Below are positions 1-10,743 of a DNA stretch of 64,000 nucleotides, piece after piece; the first letter of the stretch is position 1, and each line of letters opens with the position of its first letter. This DNA comes from Sugiyamaella lignohabitans (Eukaryota > Ascomycota > Dipodascomycetes > Dipodascales > Trichomonascaceae): positions 1,674,001 through 1,738,000 of the forward strand of contig NC_031674.1 in the NCBI RefSeq assembly GCF_001640025.1. Direction: 5' to 3'. The notes beneath the pieces are model-generated. The model saw only the letters and a program-made list of their open reading frames with translations. It did not search any database and had not been told where the DNA came from. The position numbers and the translations under genes are program-made.

Positions 1-1406
1 CTTGGTTATACATAAACTATGCGACTCAAAATTGCCTGAATCATATAGTAGATAACTTAAAACATGATTTAGCGATTGATATGTTCAGCTTTCGTTCTTT
101 GCCGTTTGCCCTCTATGAACCAAAAGAGCACATGTTTCCGGACAGCTAGCAGTTGGAAACGATCAGCTGGGGACCCTACTTAGAGATATTAGTCGAGGTT
201 TTCATTCTGGGCAGTTTATTGAGTGATCCTCATACTGTTGCCTGGGATTACTGATATCAAAGGTGTGAGTATACTAGCGTTACCCGGCTTTCGAGTCCAT
301 TCTGCTTCCCAATAAGGAAGAATTCAACTTTCGATCACTGACATTTGTGATTTGCCCTCTATGACCCATAAGACCACATGTTTACGGATATCTGCCATTT
401 GAACATAATCAGCTAGAGAGACCCTACTTCGATACATGAGTCGATATGTCCATTCTGGACACTTTATTGAGTGATCCTATTCATACTGTGGCCAGGAATT
501 ACTGATATCAAAAGTGTGAGGTTTACCGGTGTTACCCGGTTTCTGTCCCGATTCTTTCTTCCTAACTAGGAAGAATTCAACCTTCAATCAACGACATTGC
601 CCTCTATAAACCAGCACATGTTTCCAGACAGCTACAAGCTGAACACAGTCAGCTGGAGACCCTACTTCGATATATTAGTCGAGATGTCCATCCTGGAAAC
701 CAATGCGACTTCTGCTTTCATTATTACCGAGCTTTCAGCTACTGAATTTGTAATCCGGGTAACCCCTCAATTTTACATTTGGGAAATTTTATATTTATTT
801 TTTTATTCAAAATTTTATTTATTTTAATTTTCCTTGCTCAGCGAAATTCAGCGATCTGTTAAGAACTATCGAAATTCTGATACCAAAGGAAATACTGATT
901 GAATTCGACCATCTGGAGATATGAGTCGGGCAAGCCGATGTCGAGTCAACTGCATCCATGCCAAATCCTCTGCACGATCAGGTATATAGTCAATGTCGAA
1001 TCATCTACATCCATGCCAGATCCTCTGCACGATCAGATATTAGTCGGGGAAGAACATGTCGAGTCATCTACATCCATGTCAGATCCTCTGCATGGAAGCC
1101 AGAATCAGGACAGATACCGGGTAACAGCGGTATAAAACTCACACTTTTGATATCAGTAATTCCCGGCGACAGCATGAGTTGGATCAATCAATAAAGTGTC
1201 CAGGATGGACATCTCGACTAATATCTCAAAGTAGGGTCACCAGCTGACCGTGTTCATCTTGTAGCTGTCCGGAAGCATGTGCTGGTTCATAGAGTGCCAA
1301 TGGCAGAGGGTCAAGAGCTGAGCATAATCAATCGCTAAATCATGTTTTAAGTTATCTATAATATATAAATCAGACAATGTTATGTCGCATCATTTATGTA
1401 TAACCG
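1..1406. repeat. 1.4-kb imperfect inverted (foldback) repeat with internal direct repeats
   Basis: Bases ~4-287 and ~1117-1406 are imperfect reverse complements. Both outer ends begin with GGTTATACATAAA and both inner ends stop at a TTACCCGG motif. Inside, a ~245-bp unit (starting near TTGCCCTCTATGA and containing GATATTAGTCGA) recurs in direct orientation at ~107-350, ~351-597 and ~598-760; the right arm is a fourth, inverted copy. No credible long ORF is present. This could be a decayed non-autonomous foldback transposon, but the left edge coincides with the window edge, so no target-site duplication can be checked. Confidence 0.75.
938..1096. repeat. Tandem repeat, ~62-bp period, about 3 copies
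   Basis: The segment GATGTCGAGTCAACTGCATC and what follows it is repeated three times with a period of about 62 bp (starts near 938, 993 and 1056). Each copy holds CATCCATGCCAGATCCTCTG with small changes. The array lies in the centre of the 1.4-kb foldback repeat. ORFs crossing it lack an ATG start or family resemblance and are not called. Confidence 0.7.
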
Positions 1407-1889
1407 GGATGACCACTCTCTTAATACTTAATTGCAGTCAGATTGTCATGGGTCACTCACTTCGCTAACGGCTTCATGATTTTATGGGTGAAGCTTTGTT
1501 GAACTCATCAGTCTATGCTTTATGTTTCCGGCTCATGATATCCAGCACTGTGTTCTGTATATGAATGAGCATATCTGAGTAGCCGTCATACATTTTGTCC
1601 TGCTGTTAAACCCATGCAGTCGACTCGGAATATTAGACGGTGAGAGATATAGAATTAGATAATCACTATTTCATTATTCTCCAGTCGTACTTTATTACAC
1701 CAGAGACTTTTAGGCTGATGTGTTTTAGCTCTTCTCCTTGCAAAACTTCCACATTCCTATGGCTTTTCTCCGGTCACGTGCTGCTTATGGCGTATTGCAT
1801 CAAACTAATCAGAAGCCGATCTGTTTATCTTATCTTCGATGTCGATAAAGCGTATAAAGAGTCAGCACTTGAAAGCGTTCTTTTCAACC
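1407..1889. other. Intergenic, upstream of the HAD phosphatase gene
   Basis: No gene is supported here. The stretch lies between the foldback repeat and the phosphatase start and presumably contains its promoter. An in-frame upstream ATG at 1839 would add 17 residues to the phosphatase. Confidence 0.5.
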
Positions 1890-2895
1890 ATGTCTCCAAT
1901 TCAAGCTCCCAGAAGGGCTATTTTGAATCCTAGTGGCTCGTCAAATGGCACCAAGGAAATCCCAATCAAGGCCGTTATATTCGATATGGACGGTACACTT
2001 TGTCTTCCTCAGGTGAGTAATCCATCCGCGATGGTTATCTTGACTTTTATTAACCAGAAAATAGACTTATATGTTCAGTATGTGATATATATATACTATA
2101 AAATACCGAGCATGCCGATAAGGCTTTGAGGGTATAGTATAAGAATGGTATACTAACAGTTCTCAGAGCAGATGAGAGATGCCTTGGGTATCGATAAGTC
2201 TGTCGATATTCTGGATCATGTTCATAGTTTACCCCCAGATGAGGAAAAGGTAGCTCAAAAAAAGCTAGAGGTTATTGAAAGAGCTGCTATGTTGGAAATG
2301 AAACCTCAGCCAGGATTGAGACAATTAATGGATGTGAGTTGTTGACAATTATGGACTGCTACAAAAGACGAATTTTGACTAACGTAAAACCAGTTCCTTG
2401 ATTCACACAATATCAAAAAATCCATATGCACCAGAAACTTTCCAGTAAGTTGCTGCATTTTATTTTATTATTCCTTATTTCTTACTAATACTACCAGATT
2501 CCTGTGGACCACCTGTTGAATGCTTTCCTGTCCGACTATGAATTCGGTCCCATAGTAACACGCGAATTCAAGCCTCCTAAACCGCATCCCGACGGGATCT
2601 TACATATCGCCAAGTCTTGGGTAGGTTTTTCTTTTCACCGAAAAGATGGGGAAATACTGACGAGCCGATTGAACTAACAAAAAAATAGGGTATCGATCCA
2701 GCTAACATTGTCATGGTCGGAGACTCTATTGACGACATGCAAGCAGGATTCCGAGCTGGTGCAGCTACTATTCTTCTAGAAAATAATGTAAATCGCCATG
2801 TAAAGGACGAGCCAGAGACCGACATTGCCGTGGATAGCTTGGATAAAATTATAGATTTCCTGGTCAATGGTTTTGAAGTAAAGGCTAGGCCATAA
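1890..2895 (+). CDS. HAD-superfamily phosphatase, YOR131C-like, 5 exons
   Basis: Predicted haloacid-dehalogenase-type phosphatase, 222 aa if started at 1890. Exons: 1890-2012, 2169(or 2172)-2333, 2394-2444, 2498-2620, 2689-2895. Introns have GTGAGT, GTGAGT, GTAAGT and GTAGGT donors and AG acceptors preceded by TACTAAC, CTAAC or CTAATAC-type branch points. The first intron must end at the second or third AG because the first gives a stop. Visible HAD motifs: FDMDGT (nucleophile Asp) in exon 1, ICTRN in exon 3, K-P-P-K-P-H-P-D in exon 4 and the acidic MVGDSIDDM motif in exon 5. Length matches the S. cerevisiae YOR131C family (about 218 aa), which favours the 1890 start. A start at 1839 would add a basic N-terminal extension that could act as a mitochondrial presequence. 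Substrate unknown. Confidence 0.88.
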
Positions 2896-3052
2896 GTATG
2901 GACAGAACCACCACAAAAAAGCGAACAAGCTGTCCAACGGTTGAGGACAGAGCCGAAGGCAAAGGTTCAATTGCTTGAAGAAAGCAAGAATGTAAATTAT
3001 AGAAAGAAAACAAATGGGAATTAAGTTTTTCAAGGATGTAGAATGCATTTTG

Positions 3053-4646
3053 TTATCTAACTATGTACTCGCCAACGTTGGTAGTATAGCGTAGTCCTTT
3101 GAATGGTTTGACTCCTTCCCCTAGGCCTGGAGATTTGAGAATCCGTAGGCTATTCACCTTGATTCCACTGGGAACATTTCCCGTCAACGTGTATGTGATT
3201 GACAGGTGTGTTGGAAAGATAGGTTTGATCCCTGAACCTGATTCTTTCGATGCCACATTTGAATCTAATGCCTTCGATTTATGGCTGCTTCCAGTAGCAT
3301 CTCTAAAAGAGTCACCGATTGAATCCTCAACTCCATTTGACTTCGAGTTCTCTTCAGATTCATCCTCTTCATCATCTACTTCTTCACGTTCTAGAGCACC
3401 TCGTAAAGAAGCACTCCATCCAAGTGGAGTCTTTCCTGGGAAAGTCCATTCACCAATACCCCAATCATTAAAATGAAAATCTCCAGATGTGATTCGCAGT
3501 CCTTTTATATTCTTTTTAGTCCTCTGGCCATCGCATATAACATTTACACTCAGGCCCTCTACATGCTTAACTTCTCGAGACATGGTCGTCCATACCCGAG
3601 CTTCGAATTCGTCTTTCGCAATACCCAGACCAGTGCGGAATTCTGCGAATACTAGTCCTTGACCTTGGGCCCTATTCTTTTCATTCTTACCACCAACACG
3701 GTTATTGTCTAAGGTATATGACGCAATAAGCGCTTTGCCATCAGGTGGAATAAACTGTAAAGTTCCTGGAGACTGGACCCACTTATCAATTTTGACAGCA
3801 GGATGAAACGATGGCCGTCCTAAATGGTTATTTAGAGTATTAAGATTGAGAGAAATCTCTGGAATGCCTGATAGATTAGACGTTACAAATATTGTTCCCT
3901 CAATCCTAGACACCAGTGGTCTAGTAGAATAATATGCACTGTTTGGTTGGCTTGAATGTGAGTATAGTGCCGAGGATCCAATAGGTTCAGATACTCTTCT
4001 GCCAGATAGGCTATTAGATGGTTTCGCAGGTAACACCATATAAAGAGTTTCAACAATATCTACAAAAAGCTCATTATTTGTATGTCGGACATTAGATCTC
4101 CTCCAGGGGATCGTTGATTGTGTTGGAACAGTCTTGTTACCTCCCGATAGTAGCTTACTCAACAAGCCACCATTCGGCACCAGATCACGAAGGGCATCTG
4201 GCTCAGTTACATAGGGGTATCCATCGTCAAGCATTTCATTCAATAACAGGCTCACAACGTCCAAATTAGTTTCTATCCTCATGGGTACAACCGGTGGTGT
4301 GAAATACTTCTCCAACACTTCGGCAAATCTATTGATAAATTCAAATGGTACCATTACGGGCATTTGAGAAGTACATGGTAGCATGAACACCATGTTCCCG
4401 TGTTTCTGATGAAAAAGTATTCTAGAAGAAGATATTTCTATCACTGGCGACACATCTAAAATCTTTCCTTGTTCGGCATCTACCACGAGCCTGGCCAAAC
4501 TCTTAATGGAAGGCGGCGAGCCCGATATTGGGTAATCCAGCACTGTCCGGCTAATAATTATTAGTATTGGTAACAGAACAAAATAAATCTCCTAACCAGA
4601 CTTACCCATTTAAATCAATGATGTAAACGGCTTCAATTGACGCCAT
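3053..4646 (-). CDS. APM3: AP-3 adaptor complex mu subunit (Apm3-like), 2 exons
   Basis: Medium chain of the AP-3 clathrin-adaptor-like complex, which sorts cargo from Golgi/endosome to the vacuole. Exon 1 is 4606-4646 (first 13 codons plus two bases of codon 14), exon 2 is 3053-4550. The intron has a GTAAGT donor and a TACTAAT branch followed by AG. Splicing joins DLNG to RTVLDYP and gives 512 aa. The N-terminal ~140 residues look like the longin-type mu/sigma domain. The C-terminal part looks like a mu homology domain, with IEGTIFVTSNLSGIPE near its start and FNDWGIGEWTF near the end. An acidic/serine insertion (EREEVDDEEDESEEN) lies inside the homology domain. Assignment to AP-3 rather than AP-1/AP-2 rests on overall pattern and divergence. 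Confidence 0.8.
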
Positions 4647-4947
4647 CTTCACACACTTGCAAACCACTGATCTGGCGCTTCTCTGACATGGATTCAAGAT
4701 GGTCAATTTCCCATATGCACTTCACGACTTTTCAGCCGCACCAACCAATGAAGCCAAGCATTATTTGATAAGATAAGCAAGGATGTTGGTCGTTGGTCAT
4801 AATTCCGCAAAAATAGCCATAAACCATAGCAGTCGACCCCATGACAGTCATTGGAAGTGACATCTCGCTACACCATGTGTTATAAAAAACATATATAATT
4901 AATATAATATATCTACAATGCACTTAAATAAACCAACAAAACCACAA

Positions 4948-7900
4948 CTAATAAACAGGAGAGAAAATGTCAAAGGAGCCCGTTCCGACCTTTGAGATCT
5001 TACCGAGGACTATACGGGCACTAGGAGATTCTAAAGTATCACTGCCTCCATCAAGAACTGATTTCGTCAGGAATTGACACGTGGTTTCGAAACTCATCTT
5101 CATGAATGGCGAAGTTCCAGAATCAACACCCTGTCTGTTAAATGGCAAGTAAGTACCTTCTCTTGTCATCATATCAGCAATGAGATCCAAGTGACGTAAG
5201 TTAACAGTGATGGCATAAGTTTCGAACACATTGTTAATTTCTCTGACAATGGTGTTACGAGCAGCCTCAACACCATAAGTTTTCAGAACTGCGGAAATAT
5301 CGTTGGAAAGGATACCATCGACATTAATAAAGGCATCTTCCTCCCACATGGCACCAAAGTTCACACCCTCAGTAACTAGAACACGACCATTCTTGTCATT
5401 AGTAGGACGAATACATCTACCAATCTTGGGGATTTCTCTGACAACAACAGTACGACACAGATGTTCGACAAAGTTAACCATGAGCAACTTCTTGGTTTCA
5501 GCAGGATACTCAAGCTCAAATTCACACCATTCACCATTCTTATCGTCAAAGTTGAACTTGCGCACGGTGTTGTGCTTACCAACAACTGCCTGTTGACGTT
5601 CCTTAGCCTTACTTGACAAGGTAGCTGGAGTATCTACATCATCCTTCATGTCCACATCAGAGTCGGAATCAGAGTCAGAGTCGCTATCGGAGTCAGAATC
5701 TTCTTCATCTGATGACTTTTGAGCTTTCTCCATAGCCTCCAATTCTTCGTCATCGGGTCCATCATACGAAGCGGCTTGCTTGGATTTGGACTGTGATTCT
5801 TTGGCATCCTCCTCATCAACGTTCTCATCATCAGAATCATCATCATCGTCACCATCATCAGCAGCTTCAGAAGAAGACAACTTGGCGGTGCTAGCTGATG
5901 TCGTTCGTACAGGCACAGATTTACCAATAGACTCGGCTTCTGAAGTCTTCTTCTGCTTTCTGATCTCCTTGAGGACATAAGTTTCAAGAGCAGCCAAGAA
6001 TTTGTTAGCAACGATATCCTCAAGCTGGTGTTGAGAAATATCGTACTCTGCCTCATAATCCTCTCGCTTGTAAAACTTCATGCGAACAGTGTACGATCTG
6101 GTATCCATGCCCTGAGCGTTTACACCAGTTCTCTCTGTGACGACTACATTATCAATCATCTGGGACAATACGATTCTTGCAACAGCTCTGCAGAAGATGT
6201 CAGCTTGGTCATCGCTGATGCTGTCCAAGATTGGTAAAGTCATTTGAGGAGTCTTGATAGAGGCAGACGCAGTCATGATAATTTCTCTCATACGAGGAAT
6301 ACCCAATGTTACGTTAGCGGCACCGTGACCAGCAAAGTGGAAGGTGTTAAGGGTCATTTGAGTAGAAGGCTCACCAATAGACTGAGATGCAATAATACCC
6401 ACCGCTTCACCAGGGTTGACAACAGACTGCATATACTTGAGTTGCATAAGAGAACGGAACTTCTTCTCTGTAATACCAGTGCTGGAGCCACCCTTTTTAT
6501 CCTTCTTGGGAAACAAGTTTTGATTGTTTTCAATGAACTTCTCAAGATCATCCTGGAACTTCTCCGAAACACTACCCAAGTACTTGGATGGATTGTACAT
6601 TGCCAGAACAGGATCATATTTAGGGGCTTGCAAGTGGTGCTCTTCATCTCCGTGTTTCTTGAGATATTTGCGCACCTTCTTAGCATAGCTAATGGCTTCA
6701 TCAGTGTTGATGTTCTCAATGGAACTTCTAGGTTGATGCTTTTGAAGCAGCGACTCGTAGTTTTTGGCACAGAATTCGAATTGCTTCAAGTGAGACTCCT
6801 TGATAACGTCAATGGCATCACCTCCGTAAAGGAACTGGATCATGGTACCATCACTATCACGAACAGTGTTATCGTAATTGGTATGAACACCTTCCAACTG
6901 CTTAATCAAGCATCTTTGAAGATAACCGGAACGAGAAGTCTTGACGGCGGTATCAATCAAACCTTCACGACCAGCCATACAATGGAAGTAATACTCTTGA
7001 GGCTTAATACCTGAGAAGAAACGACCAGAGATATAACCACCAGCTCTAGCAGCAGTTTCAAAGGGCTTGAAAGAGGGCAATGTCTTACCACTCACCATTA
7101 CTGGTACTCTACGACCCTCAAGGGCTTGCTGGCCAAGCATACACATAATTTGAGAAACGTTGACATTAGAACCTTTGGCACCAGAAAGAGCCATAGACTG
7201 CATGTTATTTTGAGGGAAACGCTTGGATGTACCTTCGGGAATACACTTGGAAACGACGCTAGACGTAACAGCGTTCACCTTTGACTGGGTGATAGCATCC
7301 AAAATACCAAGCTTATTATCGTCACGAAGAATTTCCTCCAAACGTTTCTTCAATTCTGGATCGTTGGTGGTCGTGTGTTCAGGAAGATTGGTCACTTCAG
7401 CAGCGGCCTTCAAACCAACGTCAAAAGCACCATCCAAAATGTCCTTTCTCCACTTGTTACCCTCAGAAGTAAGATGTAAGTCGTCCATACCACATGTGAA
7501 ACCAATTGTCATGATATATTTAGTGAAAAGACGACCCAGAACACTGAGAAGCATACCTGCAGAGTGAGCACCGTAAATTTCGTGAACAGAGTGAACGAAA
7601 CCATAGTCAGCTGCACCATATTGAGACTTGTCTAAAATACCAGACAAAAGATGACCGTCTTGGAACAGGACCTTGTTCTCTTCCGAGTCCTTGCCCCAGT
7701 ACTCGTTCTTGATCTTATTCTTAGAAACAAGATTGAGACCTGGACGATCAAGAGGCTTGATATTCAGCAACACTGTGGTAATGACTTGTTTACCAGTCCA
7801 CAATGGAACAGGCTTCCAAATGGTAGGAGGCACAGTCAAGATTCTTGGACCAGTAGTATGACCATCTTCAGGACGCACACTGCCGTAAATGAGTTGCTGA

Positions 7901-10017
7901 TATTGCTCACGAGTGAAAAATGTATCCTTGTTCGTCAACCAAACACCAGCACTAATGTGATCTTGAATAAGACCACGAAGTGGCTTACCTGATGTAGGAG
8001 TAAGATATTGAGAGTCAGTGTTGGCAAGCAGTAACGCTTCAGCACGAGCATTCTCATTTTGAGGGAAATGCATATTCATTTCATCACCATCGAAATCGGC
8101 GTTATAAGCACCAGTGTTGGCATAATGGAGACGCAATGTCTTTTCACCCGGCAGCACACGTACCTTGTGACCCATCATAGAAGCCTTGTGGAGAGTGGGC
8201 TGTCTATTCATTAGCACAACATCCTGGTTACGGATATGACGGTATACCTTTTTGTTGATAACTCCACTAGCACCTGGAAGAGTTGAAGGAGTTAGCAATT
8301 GACTACCAAGAGCAGCACGTTGCTCAGTAGTCATGTTATGTAGAGAAATGATAGACCCATCTTCATTTTGAATTTGGGTAGCACCGGGCCAGACATTAGG
8401 ACCATTAATGACGGCTTGGCGTAATTCGTTGAAGTTGTATGCAGTGACAGGCTCTGGATAAGTCAACTTGACAGCAAACACTGGAGGAACACCAATTTCA
8501 TTGGTTTCCAAATTGGGATCAGGAGAAATAACTGAACGGGCGGCATAATTGACACGCTTACCCATCATGTTTTTTCTGAACAAACCCTCCTTCTTTTCTA
8601 ATGCTTGCTTGACACCAGGAAGTGGCAGTTTACCAGCAGTGGGATTTTGATTTTTAGTACTGTCAAGGAATGCATTAACATCGTTTTGAATGGTAACAAA
8701 GCCGTTCATGAGCTGGTTGAACACAAGCTTACGTTCTTCACCACCAATCTTTTTGCTTCTCATGACCGAAATTTGTTCGTTAAGATCACGGATTCTCAGC
8801 GAAGTAGTCAGAACCTTTGCTAACAAGTCATTTTGAGTATTGGCGTGGATTTCATCTCCCAACTGAGATGGGAGTCTGAATCTGGTGGGAGGAACAACCA
8901 CAAACTGAATGAAAAACATATCAGCAGAGATCTTCTCCGTTGAATCAGGCTTCATTTGAAACAGCACTTTGCACACGTCTTGCTCCTTATTGAAGACTGC
9001 TCTCAAAATATTTCTCACCTCGGTAGACAAAACATATCTACTCGAGTCCTTTCCACTAGCCTTAGGAATTGGAATGTCACTAAGCTCAACAACTTCTTCT
9101 GTACCATTGGCAGAGTTCTCCTTTGATTCGAAAACCATCTCTTGTCTCATCATACCTTTGACTCGGTTGTTTGAAAGTTGTTTAGTAGTAAGAGCGGTCT
9201 CGAAGATCTTGGTGAAGCCATCCTTTCTATACTTTGGAGAAAACATACCACAGTTATCACATTTGGGTCTAACGAGAATACGTTTGTAAAACTCACTGAC
9301 AACTCTCTTACGCTCCTCAAGAACAGATGAGGTTTGAACACCTGATTTCGAGGTTCTACCCTCAGCAATAGCCTTGCTGATAGCCTTGGATACATACTTG
9401 TTTCTACGAGCAATTAGGTCGTTGGCCTGAGCAATCTCAGCACTGGTCTTAGAGCTACTTGAAGTGGAGTAGCCCAAACCAGCTTCGTCTTCTTCACCTT
9501 CTTCGATATCATCCTCGAGACCACCACCAATTCTCAGGTTTTCAATCTCAATGCTCTCTAAAACCAAGCCATGCTGCAACAATTTCAATCTACTTTCAAA
9601 CAAATGCGTTTCCAGGTAACGAAGTTTAAATCTATGACAGTAGAGACACGACGATCTCAATAAAATGTACATTTGAGCAAAGAACAAGGGATTGTACACA
9701 GGAATGGGCAATTCAATATGGCCAATGTGACCAGGGCAGAATCTATCATCCAGACCACATGTTGAACATCTGCTTCGAGTTAGAATTCGATCAATCACAC
9801 CCAATTCGTGTCCATTGCAGTCCTCCACTACTTACAAATTCTTCAAGAAAGCGCCAAGAGAAAGGTCGTATAAACCACCAGAAATTGGGTGGCCCAAATT
9901 ATCAAACACTTCCGGACTGCTTATCTGCTTAACAGAAAGTTTTCTGATCTCTTGTGAGGTCAAAAATCCGAAATCAACTGATGTGATCTCAGTTCCCACT
10001 GGTGTAGCGATATCCAT
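4948..10017 (-). CDS. RPA190: RNA polymerase I largest subunit (A190), 2 exons
   Basis: Catalytic largest subunit of RNA polymerase I, which transcribes the 35S rDNA in the nucleolus. Exon 1 is 9836-10017 (MDIATPVGTEITS...), exon 2 is 4948-9769; the 66-nt intron (9770-9835) has a GTAAGT donor, TCTAAC branch and CAG acceptor. Splicing restores LKNL-CSTCGLDDRFCPGH, the Zn-binding clamp motif of yeast A190. An unspliced reading that starts inside the intron must be discounted. The product is 1667 aa, close to the yeast protein (1664). Visible: the Mg-binding NADFDGDEMN loop, a trigger-loop region around GIIASQSIGEPSTQMTLNTF, and the long acidic Asp/Ser insertion in the jaw (about 5640-5880) typical of Pol I. 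The start is the second of two close ATGs (10029 and 10017), chosen because yeast A190 begins MDIS. Confidence 0.97.
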
Positions 10018-10743
10018 CTTCACTGACAACTAGAAGGGACAAGGGCAAAAGCCAGTAGTTAAAGAAATCTTTTTTGAATCTAATTTCCAGTCTCAAACGA
10101 AACTAGAATTTCATCCACTGACTTTATTCCTAATTTTCTTTTGTAATTTTTTTTTTTTAGATTTTGATTATTGAAGACTTGAAGTACAACAGTTCGAGAA
10201 GAGAAGCAGGGAAAAAAAATATTTCAGAAAAATATTGGCCCTAACCTTGATAACTCGTTTGTGCAATACATTTCTTCTGTTGAAGTAACGGTGCTAGGGA
10301 TCTTGATGCAGGGTCAACCTCGCAGTATGCAGGGCAAAAATTTCACCTCAGCGGTCCAAGAGCCTGGAACCTGCCTTCCGAAAAAGCTATACATTTACCC
10401 ACTAGTTTTTTATGTCTTTTGCTACGGAGTTTGGTTAGCACAGTACAGTGATGAATGTTTGGGCCTGATTGGTGCATTGGCTTATTAGGTGAGGAAGGGG
10501 GGGGTTTTGATCATATCGATTCGACTTGAGGAAAGCCGTAAAGTTTTAAAAAATAGTTATTTTATTATTTATGCTGTATGTTTGTAGAATACGGAAGTTA
10601 GATATTATTAATGCATTTTCCATATTTGGGTGTCTATTTAATGCTAATTGGCCGTGTGCCGACGAGGTTGTCACTTGAACTCGTTGGTTAACTCGGGATG
10701 TATTATCGAGCTTCCAGTTAACAGAGCTTTAGTGGTCTAGACT
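10018..10743. other. Divergent promoter region between RPA190 and the Pmt-like gene
   Basis: About 0.7 kb with no supported gene. It contains poly(dT) runs near 10148-10160, a 10-nt G run near 10498-10507 and AT-rich stretches near 10545-10610. It presumably holds both promoters; no specific site is claimed. Confidence 0.5.

Noticed and set aside
1..1406. Subtelomeric or LTR-retrotransposon origin
   Set aside because: No telomeric repeat, no reverse-transcriptase or integrase fragment and no direct LTR pair; inverted arms fit a foldback element better.
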